A DNA stretch of 5,423 nucleotides, from positions 1-5,423 of the forward strand of contig JAGOWF010000201.1 in assembly GCA_018060305.1 (NCBI GenBank), written 5' to 3'. Position numbers and translations under genes: made by a program. Positions 1 through 5,423 of the stretch are shown piece by piece. Each line of letters starts with the position of its first letter. Within the stretch, counting starts at the first letter, position 1. The DNA comes from Pyrinomonadaceae bacterium. GTDB taxonomy: Bacteria > Acidobacteriota > Blastocatellia > Pyrinomonadales > Pyrinomonadaceae. Below the pieces are notes generated by a model. It had not been told where the DNA came from. It ran no database searches and saw only the letters and a list, made by a program, of their open reading frames with translations.

Positions 1-2
1 CG

Positions 3-74
3 CGTTTGACCTGGGCAACCCTGCTGACGGTAGTGGCGTTGTTGATCTTCCTATTGCTTTCGTTCGGCTGCTAA
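3..74 (+). CDS. C-terminal end of an upstream gene, probable membrane segment (partial)
   Basis: The frame beginning at base 3 is open to a TAA at 72-74 and encodes 23 residues. They start RLTW and continue as an almost unbroken run of Leu, Val, Ala, Ile and Phe, ending SFGC. This looks like a single transmembrane helix at the extreme C-terminus of a protein whose main body lies outside the window. Third codon positions are mostly G or C, which supports real coding. A competing frame (bases 2-211) is also open, but its product is not recognisable and its third positions are less GC-biased. Given the neighbours, a membrane protein of polysaccharide assembly such as a flippase, polymerase or chain-length regulator is possible, but the fragment is too short to say. 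The family is unknown. Confidence 0.45.
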   Translation, partial: RLTWATLLTVVALLIFLLLSFGC

Positions 75-252
75 GACTAGCGCTAACCGCTCAAGGGTCG
101 ATACCGCTTAGCGATACGGATCGTATAGCGTTCCCGCTCGCTTCCAGGATCGGATCATATTGCGCCGAAAAATCACGCCGGTTCCCGCCGCCCTATAAAT
201 CTGGAATTTGACCCTTTTTATGACTCTCTAAGGACAGGTTACAACACCACAT
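75..252. other. Intergenic leader upstream of the epimerase-like gene
   Basis: About 180 bases separate the probable upstream stop from the epimerase-like start. This is the only sizeable gap in the window, so it is the natural place for an operon promoter or an mRNA leader. TATAAAT at 194-200 could be a -10 box, but the sequence about 17 bases upstream is a poor -35, so the promoter call is weak. CGCTAA (81-86) and TTAGCG (108-113) could form a 6-bp stem around a 21-base loop. There is no GC-rich hairpin followed by a T-run, so I see no intrinsic terminator for the upstream gene. A purine stretch AGGACAGG (231-238) lies 14 bases before the ATG and is the best, though distant, ribosome binding site. 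Confidence 0.4.
117..164. repeat. Imperfect direct repeat pair in the leader
   Basis: CGGATCGTATAGCG (117-130) and CGGATCATATTGCG (151-164) match at 12 of 14 positions and start 34 bases apart, a little over three helical turns. The first copy overlaps a small inverted repeat, ATACG-GAT-CGTAT (114-126). A shorter word, TTCCCGC, also occurs twice nearby (131-137 and 182-188). The spacing would suit a regulator bound on one face of the DNA upstream of the possible -10 box at 194. No known operator is recognised, and chance similarity is possible. Confidence 0.3.
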
Positions 253-1347
253 ATGAGTATAGCTATCATTACGGGTTGCTCCGGATTGATCGGCAGTGAA
301 GCAGCGAAGTTCTTTCACGGACTCGGGTTTGATGTTGTCGGGATCGACAACAACATGCGGCAGTATTTCTTTGGACTTGACGGCTCTGTCGACTGGAATA
401 CAAAGGAACTTCGACGCACGCTTCCCAACTTTCGGTATTATCGCGAGGACATTCGCAATCAGGAGGCGATGAAAAAGATCTTTCGCCGCTATCGCAACGA
501 CATCGGCGTGGTTATCCATACCGCGGCTCAGCCGAGTCACGATTGGGCGGCGAAGGAGCCGATGACAGATTTTAGCATCAACGCCACGGGCACCTTGATC
601 CTGCTCGACGCGGTTCGTGAATTTTGCCCTCACGCGCCTTTTATCTTTACCTCGACGAACAAAGTCTACGGTGACACGCCGAACTCACTGCCGTTGGTTG
701 AACGCGAGACCCGCTGGGAGATCGACGAGGCGCATCCGTTTTTCGAGTTTGGTATCGACGAATCGATGTCGATCGACGGCTCGAAGCACAGCGTTTTTGG
801 TGCGAGCAAAGTGGCCGCCGATGTAATGGTTCAGGAATACGGCCGCTATTTTGGATTAAACACGGGCGTCTTTCGCGGTGGCTGCCTCACGGGGCCCGCC
901 CACTCGGGTGCGATGCTTCACGGTTTCCTCGCTTATTTGGTCAAGTGCGTCGTTTACGGCAATCACTACACCATCTTCGGATACAAAGGGAAACAAGTAA
1001 GGGACAACATACATTCGAACGATCTCGTACATGCATTCTGGCAGTTTTGTCAGGCACCCCGGCCAGGCGCAGTTTACAACATGGGCGGCGGACGCTTCAG
1101 CAACTGTTCGGTGCTTGAGGCCATAGATATCGCAGAACGAGCCACAGGCCGACCACTGTCATTCTCGGTGATCGATGAGAATCGCGAGGGAGATCACATC
1201 TGGTGGATCAGCGATGTTCGGCGCTTTCAGCAAGATTTTCCCGACTGGGAACACAAGTACGATCTTACGGCGACGATCAATGAGATCGTGGAGGCCACGC
1301 GCGAAAAACTCATCCGCGAAGAGAAATACCAACTCGCCTTCGCCTAA
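253..1347 (+). CDS. NAD-dependent epimerase/dehydratase, CDP-tyvelose 2-epimerase-like (extended SDR)
   Basis: This 364-residue cytosolic protein is an extended short-chain dehydrogenase/reductase that probably acts on a nucleotide sugar for the glycan made by this locus. The N-terminus has the GxxGxxG dinucleotide-binding loop (G8, G11, G14). D32 follows the second strand, which fits NAD rather than NADP. The motif STNKVYGD (134-141) and the later GKQVRD segment (246-251) resemble CDP-paratose/tyvelose 2-epimerase (TyvE), so a 2-epimerase-like reaction is a reasonable guess, but the substrate is not known. The YxxxK catalytic motif reads FGASK (182-186): Lys is present, but the proton-shuttling Tyr is Phe. 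Length is slightly above the usual 310-350 because of extra residues before this motif. An in-frame TAA at 229 makes ATG 253 the first possible ATG. The ribosome binding site is weak and distant. The GT26 gene follows after 5 bases. Confidence 0.88.
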   Translation: MSIAIITGCSGLIGSEAAKFFHGLGFDVVGIDNNMRQYFFGLDGSVDWNTKELRRTLPNFRYYREDIRNQEAMKKIFRRYRNDIGVVIHTAAQPSHDWAAKEPMTDFSINATGTLILLDAVREFCPHAPFIFTSTNKVYGDTPNSLPLVERETRWEIDEAHPFFEFGIDESMSIDGSKHSVFGASKVAADVMVQEYGRYFGLNTGVFRGGCLTGPAHSGAMLHGFLAYLVKCVVYGNHYTIFGYKGKQVRDNIHSNDLVHAFWQFCQAPRPGAVYNMGGGRFSNCSVLEAIDIAERATGRPLSFSVIDENREGDHIWWISDVRRFQQDFPDWEHKYDLTATINEIVEATREKLIREEKYQLAFA

Positions 1348-1352
1348 ACAGG

Positions 1353-2159
1353 ATGATCGACCATGGCAAACAAAACGTGCTTGGTGTCGGGGTCGACGCG
1401 GTGGATTATGACACCGCCGTCGAACAGATAATTAGCGCGGCACAGGCCCTTAGCCCATTTGCCGTAAGCGCATTAGCAGTGCATGGCGTAATGACCGGTG
1501 CAATGGATGCGGTCCATCGCCACCGTTTGAACGGACTCGATCTTGTCGTGCCGGACGGACAGCCTGTCCGTTGGGCGATGAAGTGGCTTTACGGCGTCAA
1601 GCTTCCCGATCGTGTCTACGGGCCGGAACTTACGTTAAGGGTCTGTCGCCGCGCCGCTGAAGAGGATCTCGGGCTATATCTTTACGGAAGCCAAGGGCCC
1701 GTTCTCGATAAGTTTGTCGAGGCTCTAAAAGCACAGTTTCCAAACCTGCGGATCGCGGGCAGCGAGCCATCGCGGTTTCGTCAGGTCAGTGCTGAGGAGC
1801 AGACAGAGATCGCCAAAACTATCGTCGATAGCGGAGCGTCGATCGTTTTAGTCGGACTTGGATGTCCGAGGCAGGAGACGTGGGTTTTTGAGAACCGTGA
1901 GGTTATTCCTATGCCGCTGATGGCTGTTGGGGCAGCTTTCGATTTTCACGCCGGAACTGTCTCGCAGGCTCCGGCATGGCTGCAGGACCGTGGGTTTGAG
2001 TGGCTCTATCGGCTCGTCCAGGAGCCCCGACGGTTATGGAAGCGTTATGTCTATCTGAATCCGCTCTTTCTGATTCTGGTTGCACTCCAACTCGCGCGCC
2101 TTAGGACACGTGGGCTTGATGACACGGTCTCGCCGGCGAATGAACTTAGATTCGGCTAA
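1353..2159 (+). CDS. WecG/TagA/CpsF family glycosyltransferase (GT26)
   Basis: This 268-residue enzyme belongs to the family that adds a sugar, commonly N-acetylmannosamine or its uronic acid, to a polyprenyl-diphosphate-linked sugar at the inner membrane face. Family landmarks are in order: NVLGVGVD near the start, VPDGQP (66-71) with D68 at the position of the TagA catalytic Asp, PDRVYGPEL (85-93), GLGCPRQETW (168-177), VGAAFDFHAG (192-201) and APAWLQDRGFEWLYRLVQEP (206-225). A basic and hydrophobic tail follows (about 226-250), matching the C-terminal membrane-targeting appendage described for TagA. The Thr-Pro-Asn of TagA is replaced by Ala-Leu-Ala (40-42), followed by VHGVM. ATG 1353 is preferred because it leaves the usual short lead before NVLGVGV; the AGG touching it is too close to be a normal Shine-Dalgarno. 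GTG 1377 is a less likely alternative. Donor and acceptor are unknown. Confidence 0.92.
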   Translation: MIDHGKQNVLGVGVDAVDYDTAVEQIISAAQALSPFAVSALAVHGVMTGAMDAVHRHRLNGLDLVVPDGQPVRWAMKWLYGVKLPDRVYGPELTLRVCRRAAEEDLGLYLYGSQGPVLDKFVEALKAQFPNLRIAGSEPSRFRQVSAEEQTEIAKTIVDSGASIVLVGLGCPRQETWVFENREVIPMPLMAVGAAFDFHAGTVSQAPAWLQDRGFEWLYRLVQEPRRLWKRYVYLNPLFLILVALQLARLRTRGLDDTVSPANELRFG

Positions 2160-2163
2160 TTAG

Positions 2164-3300
2164 ATGTACACGGTACGAATACTGTCCGGCGGCGTCGAGG
2201 TCATAACGGAACTGGCCTCGGAATGGGCCGCGCTGTGTGACCGCGCCGAGTGTCAGGACCCTTTTCTCAGGCCCGAATGGTTCAACGCACTCGTCCGGAA
2301 CTTTCGAATCGAGGTGCGTCTGTTGACCGTCCGTCGCGATGGCAGCCTACGAGCCGTCCTGCCGCTGGTCGCGCGAAAAGCGACGATCCACGGCCTGCGC
2401 GTGGCCGCTCTGCAAGGCGTCTTCGACCTCAACACGCCGCGATTCGATCTCGTGCACTCAGACGACGAAAGTGAGAGGCCGGAGATCGTCGATGCGTTAT
2501 GGACGGCACTGCAAAAGCTCGATCGCTGGGATGCGTTTGAAACAAGACTCATTAAAAGGGACAGTTGGCTGACCGATCTCGTCAAGCGTGCACAAGCCGA
2601 TCGGCACCCGACCGGTGTTTGGCAGATGGACGCTGCTCCATTTATCACCCTGCCACCGCGGGCGGACGCGGACAATTTCTTTGCCGGTTCGCGAAAACAT
2701 TTTGGAAAAGAGATGGCACGGCGAGTGCGACGGCTGAATGAGATCGGCGAGGTCGAATTCTTGCTAACCCGCGAATATTCCGCGACGATGATTCATCGCT
2801 ACCTAAAACTCGAACAGATGGGCTGGAAAGGGAACGGCGGCACGGCGGCGATCCTCGACCCGAGGGCCGCATCGCTGCATCACGATCTCGCCCGAGATGC
2901 GGCGAAAAATGGGCGGCTGTACGTGTACGAATTGAGACTCGACGGCCGAACGATCGCAATGAGTGTAAACATCCGTGGCGGCTCGACGATGTTCCACTGG
3001 AAGACATCGTATGACGAGTCGTTTGCGAAGTATTCCCCAGGAAATCTGCTCTTTAGAAAGCTCTTTGATGACTGCATCGTGGATGGCCTGGCCGAGATCG
3101 ACTTCCTAAGCCCGTCAACCGCTAACAAGCGGGTATGGGCGACCGGAGAGCGGGACCACATCGCATTATATATTTTTCGGCCTGGCGTCATAGGCAAGAT
3201 CGTCTGGACGTGGAAATTTGCCGTTATAGGCCGTCTGCGAGCGATGAAGGAAAGTTATCCGAGGGTCGCGAGTCTATTCTTATGGATGCAATTTCAGTAG
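2164..3300 (+). CDS. GNAT-fold acyltransferase, CelD/BcsL family (first of tandem pair)
   Basis: This 378-residue protein matches the CelD/BcsL-type family (COG5653, Acetyltransf_6), often found in polysaccharide clusters and related in fold to FemAB-type transferases. The N-terminal half has the family pattern EWAAL (20-24), DPFLRPEW (32-39) and a strand-rich section with RDG (58-60) and VLPL (65-68). The C-terminal half has the basic helix RKHFGKEMARRVRRL (177-191), LKLEQMGWKG (214-223), MFHWKTSYDESFAKYSPG (276-293) with the typical Y-S-P-G before a helix, and DFLSPSTANKRVW (313-325). Where family members, including the next gene, usually have a G-D-E-x-Y-K signature, this one has SPSTANK; the Lys and Trp are kept. 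It is predicted cytosolic. ATG 2164 directly follows an in-frame TAG and sits 4 bases after the GT26 stop; no Shine-Dalgarno is evident, so coupling is likely. The acyl or aminoacyl substrate is unknown. Confidence 0.85.
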   Translation: MYTVRILSGGVEVITELASEWAALCDRAECQDPFLRPEWFNALVRNFRIEVRLLTVRRDGSLRAVLPLVARKATIHGLRVAALQGVFDLNTPRFDLVHSDDESERPEIVDALWTALQKLDRWDAFETRLIKRDSWLTDLVKRAQADRHPTGVWQMDAAPFITLPPRADADNFFAGSRKHFGKEMARRVRRLNEIGEVEFLLTREYSATMIHRYLKLEQMGWKGNGGTAAILDPRAASLHHDLARDAAKNGRLYVYELRLDGRTIAMSVNIRGGSTMFHWKTSYDESFAKYSPGNLLFRKLFDDCIVDGLAEIDFLSPSTANKRVWATGERDHIALYIFRPGVIGKIVWTWKFAVIGRLRAMKESYPRVASLFLWMQFQ

Positions 3301-4430
3301 AGGTCGACACCCGTGAGGACGCGCTTGCTGAGCTGCGGGATGAGTGGACGGCACTATTTACAGGATCGAAATGCGCCCCCTTCCTCGCGTGGGAATGGAT
3401 GTCGGCGTGGAACAGGGCTTTTGGTAGCGGTGGCCGGCCGGTTATCCTGAAGGCCCATCGCGACGGTCGGCTGATCGGGCTGTTGCCACTTCGCAGTTTC
3501 AGGCGTGATCTGCTCGGCACGCACCTCGCCTTCATTGGAGCAGGTGCCGGCGGAGCCGACTACCTGGATATCATCGTTCGGCCTGGAGATAGGATGGAGG
3601 TCGCCGCCGCCATGATCCAATATCTATCGGACGATAGCAGGAAATTTGATCTCCTCCGACTCGACAATGTCTCAACTGATTCGTCGATCGCGGCACAACT
3701 GAGAACGTCTCGCATTCCGAGGTATTCAGAGCTGCCGGCCTACGTTTGTCCGCAGATCGATCTGTCCGGCGGTTGGAAAGATGTGCTCGGGCAAAGCCGT
3801 AGGTCATCGAATTTTCGACGCCGTTTGAAGCAACTCGAAAAACTATCCGGTTTTGAGTTCCGGTCAGTTACATCACCCGACGCTCTTTGCGCCGCGTTTG
3901 AGCGATTTCTATCGCTTCACAAGAGGCGCTGGAACTCCCGCGGCTCGGAGTTGAGCGGCCGCCCCGAACTCGTCGCGTTTCATCGCAATGTGGTTTCGCG
4001 GATGGTAACGACGGGCCTGCTGCGATTCGACGAACTATGGGCCGACGGCGAATGCCGGGCATCGATCTACGGTTTTGACGACGGCCGCACCTTTTACTAC
4101 TACAACACGGGTTTTGACCCCGATTGGGCAGATCGCAGCGTTGGCATGGTGCTTACTGGTCTTTCGATCCGGAACTCGATCGACCGCGGGATCGCCGTCT
4201 ATGACTTTCTTCGGGGTGACGAGGCCTACAAGTTTGATTGGGCCAACAAGACAGAGCAGCTCTTAAACCTGGCTCTGTCACGCGATACCCTTGCGGCGCG
4301 ACTGGCCGTCGGCCTGAGCGCCGCCACATTCCGACTCCGGGCAGTAGCCAAAGAGGTGATTCCATCGGGCGTTGCAGCAATCGCAAAAAAAGTGCGATGG
4401 GCGCTTGCCCGAAAAGTTTTCGATCTATGA
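3282..4430 (+). CDS. GNAT-fold acyltransferase, CelD/BcsL family (second of tandem pair)
   Basis: This 382-residue protein is a diverged paralogue of the preceding gene, with the same order of motifs: DEWTALF (20-26), PFLAWEWMSAW (33-43), RDGRLIGLLPL (60-70), the basic helix RRSSNFRRRLKQLEK (173-187), LHKRRWNSRG (212-221), FYYYNTGFDPDWADRSVG (271-288) and FLRGDEAYKFDW (309-320). The last two are the classic COG5653 signatures, so this copy looks canonical. It probably transfers an acyl or aminoacyl group to a sugar or glycan precursor; the substrate cannot be told from sequence. The frame is open from an ATG at 3135, but the family alignment begins at MDAISVEV, so ATG 3282 is chosen, giving a 19-base overlap with the previous gene. 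GAGG (3261-3264) is 17 bases upstream, a poor ribosome binding site, so reinitiation is likely. Its TGA overlaps the next start. Confidence 0.87.
   Translation: MDAISVEVDTREDALAELRDEWTALFTGSKCAPFLAWEWMSAWNRAFGSGGRPVILKAHRDGRLIGLLPLRSFRRDLLGTHLAFIGAGAGGADYLDIIVRPGDRMEVAAAMIQYLSDDSRKFDLLRLDNVSTDSSIAAQLRTSRIPRYSELPAYVCPQIDLSGGWKDVLGQSRRSSNFRRRLKQLEKLSGFEFRSVTSPDALCAAFERFLSLHKRRWNSRGSELSGRPELVAFHRNVVSRMVTTGLLRFDELWADGECRASIYGFDDGRTFYYYNTGFDPDWADRSVGMVLTGLSIRNSIDRGIAVYDFLRGDEAYKFDWANKTEQLLNLALSRDTLAARLAVGLSAATFRLRAVAKEVIPSGVAAIAKKVRWALARKVFDL
4427..4430 (+). promoter_or_regulatory. ATGA stop-start overlap (translational coupling)
   Basis: The second GNAT gene ends in TGA (4428-4430) and the GT2 gene starts with ATG (4427-4429). 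No Shine-Dalgarno-like sequence lies in the 15 bases before it, so the downstream start probably depends on ribosomes finishing the upstream gene. This supports a shared transcript and linked dosage. Confidence 0.7.
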
Positions 4431-5413
4431 AAGGCGAGTTGTCCATCGTCATAATTGGCCGTAACGAGGAGCGGTGCATTGCCAAGTGCATTACCGCCGC
4501 GCAAGTAGCAGCTTCGGAGATCGGCGGAGCTGAGGTGATCTTTGTCGATTCGGCTTCTACGGACAGAACGGCCGAGATCGTTTCCTCAATGGGTGTTCGG
4601 GTAATGTCGCTGGATCCGAGCAGGAGACTTTCTCCGTCTGCGGGCCGCTTTGTCGGTTCTAAGCACGCAATGGGCGAATTCGTCCTGTTCATCGATGCGG
4701 ACACGTTGGTTTACAAGGGCTTTTTAAGACGGGCAATAGAACATTTCCGTGCCGAACCGCAAGTTGCGGGCGTCAACGGACGCATTGATGACCTAAACGA
4801 GAACGGCGAGCAGCTTGACGGCGTTGAGGACCGATATGATGACGTCATCAATGTGAAATGGCTCCGTGGGCCGTGCTGTTTCTATCGGCGCAGTGCACTA
4901 ATGGAGTGTGGATCGTTTGACCCTCAGCTTGCGATGGAAGAAGAAGCCGAACTCGGCCTGCGCCTCGTCCATGCGGGATGGAAGCTGAACATCCTGCCCG
5001 TGCCGATGGCCTGCCATACGAGGGCATATCATTGTCAGACATTTACCAGCCTGCTCTCGACCTTCAAGCGCGACGTCGTGTCGGGCAGGCTGGGCGAGAT
5101 CACGCGGACGATCGCTGTTGCCCATCGAGCAGGCAACGGGTTCGCCTTCTGCTGGCTCCGCCTACGGACGACTATCCTGATGGTTGCATGGTTCGCTCTT
5201 CTCGGGGCTTCGCTCGTGCTACCGGCGTATGGGACAGTCGTCTGTTTGCTGCTGGCCGTGATCGGCGTGTTCGGGATCTATCTAAAAAAACAGAGCATAC
5301 GGCAAACACTTGTATTCATTCCCAACAAGCTCCTTTGCTTGCTCGACGTCCTGGCCGGCCTTCCATACCTCGTCGGCAAAAGACGTCGCCTCAGATCTAA
5401 CGCAACGGTCTAG
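4427..5413 (+). CDS. Family 2 glycosyltransferase with C-terminal membrane segments
   Basis: This 328-residue GT-A fold enzyme probably uses a nucleotide sugar to extend a lipid-linked glycan at the cytoplasmic face of the inner membrane. The sequence shows SIVIIGRNEE at 6-15, DSASTDRT at 41-48 (D41 nucleotide-binding), FIDADT at 88-93 with the metal-binding DxD (D90, D92), a GPCCFYRRSAL acceptor-side segment (148-158) and EEEAELGLRL (171-180), which supplies the acidic catalytic-base region. No QxxRW motif is present, so a processive cellulose-synthase-type enzyme is unlikely. Residues about 249-286 form two hydrophobic helices, a third weaker one may lie at 302-317, and the protein ends in a basic tail (KRRRLR). 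ATG 4427 forms an ATGA overlap with the preceding stop. An upstream in-frame ATG at 4238 lies inside the GNAT gene and lacks family similarity. Sugar specificity is unknown. Confidence 0.9.
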   Translation: MKGELSIVIIGRNEERCIAKCITAAQVAASEIGGAEVIFVDSASTDRTAEIVSSMGVRVMSLDPSRRLSPSAGRFVGSKHAMGEFVLFIDADTLVYKGFLRRAIEHFRAEPQVAGVNGRIDDLNENGEQLDGVEDRYDDVINVKWLRGPCCFYRRSALMECGSFDPQLAMEEEAELGLRLVHAGWKLNILPVPMACHTRAYHCQTFTSLLSTFKRDVVSGRLGEITRTIAVAHRAGNGFAFCWLRLRTTILMVAWFALLGASLVLPAYGTVVCLLLAVIGVFGIYLKKQSIRQTLVFIPNKLLCLLDVLAGLPYLVGKRRRLRSNATV

Positions 5414-5423
5414 TTAACGCGGC

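Noticed and set aside
81..113. CGCTAA/TTAGCG stem as a terminator for the upstream gene
   Set aside because: The stem is only 6 bp with a long loop and is not followed by a T-run.
193..633. Long open frame on the minus strand over the start of the epimerase-like gene
   Set aside because: It is antisense to a well-supported conserved gene, its product resembles no family I know, and the same kind of shadow frame occurs across the other genes in this window.
3135..3281. In-frame N-terminal extension of the second GNAT gene from an ATG at 3135
   Set aside because: These 49 codons lie wholly inside the preceding GNAT gene, have no family similarity, and the conserved part starts right after ATG 3282.
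4238..4426. In-frame N-terminal extension of the GT2 gene from an ATG at 4238
   Set aside because: It overlaps the end of the second GNAT gene, has an Arg/Ser/Pro-rich composition typical of an out-of-frame read, and GT2 proteins start just before the SIVIIGRNEE strand, which ATG 4427 provides.
4837..4850. Perfect 14-bp palindrome TGATGACGTCATCA
   Set aside because: It lies inside the GT2 reading frame, where it encodes part of Y-D-D-V-I-N, and a 14-bp palindrome somewhere in 5.4 kb is not rare by chance. No second copy was noticed.
1..5423. Frequent GATCG/CGATCG words across the window
   Set aside because: They follow from common codon pairs ending or starting in GAT, ATC and CG-rich codons in the coding frames. 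No clustering or regular spacing was seen.

Overview
The window reads as part of a bacterial surface-glycan (exopolysaccharide, capsule or O-antigen-like) biosynthesis locus. All recognisable genes lie on the + strand: a sugar-nucleotide epimerase-like protein, a WecG/TagA/CpsF (GT26) glycosyltransferase, two tandem CelD/BcsL-type GNAT proteins and a membrane-anchored GT2 glycosyltransferase. The DNA is moderately GC-rich, ribosome binding sites are weak, and the genes are tightly packed. The protein subtypes bring environmental Gram-negative groups such as Acidobacteriota to mind, but that is recall and not a demonstrated assignment.

Layout: bases 3-74 probably encode the C-terminal membrane segment of a gene truncated by the window edge. 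Bases 75-252 are a leader without a convincing gene, carrying an imperfect direct repeat, a small inverted repeat and a possible -10 box. The epimerase-like gene (253-1347) is followed 5 bases later by the GT26 gene (1353-2159), 4 bases later by the first GNAT gene (2164-3300), then by the second GNAT gene (start at 3282, overlapping by 19 bases, to 4430). The GT2 gene (4427-5413) begins in an ATGA overlap. The last 10 bases hold nothing recognisable.

How the genes may work together (inference): the epimerase-like enzyme would supply or modify a nucleotide sugar. The GT26 enzyme and the GT2 enzyme would add sugars to a lipid-linked intermediate at the inner face of the cytoplasmic membrane. 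The two GNAT-fold proteins would acylate or aminoacylate the sugar or glycan. The spacing suggests one transcript with translational coupling. No polymerase, flippase or export gene is visible, so this is only a piece of a larger cluster.

Most notable points: the catalytic Tyr of the YxxxK motif is Phe in the epimerase-like protein; the Thr/Asn active-site pair is absent from the GT26 enzyme although its catalytic Asp is kept; and the two GNAT paralogues differ in their C-terminal signature. I see no mobile element, CRISPR array, RNA gene or clearly new system.
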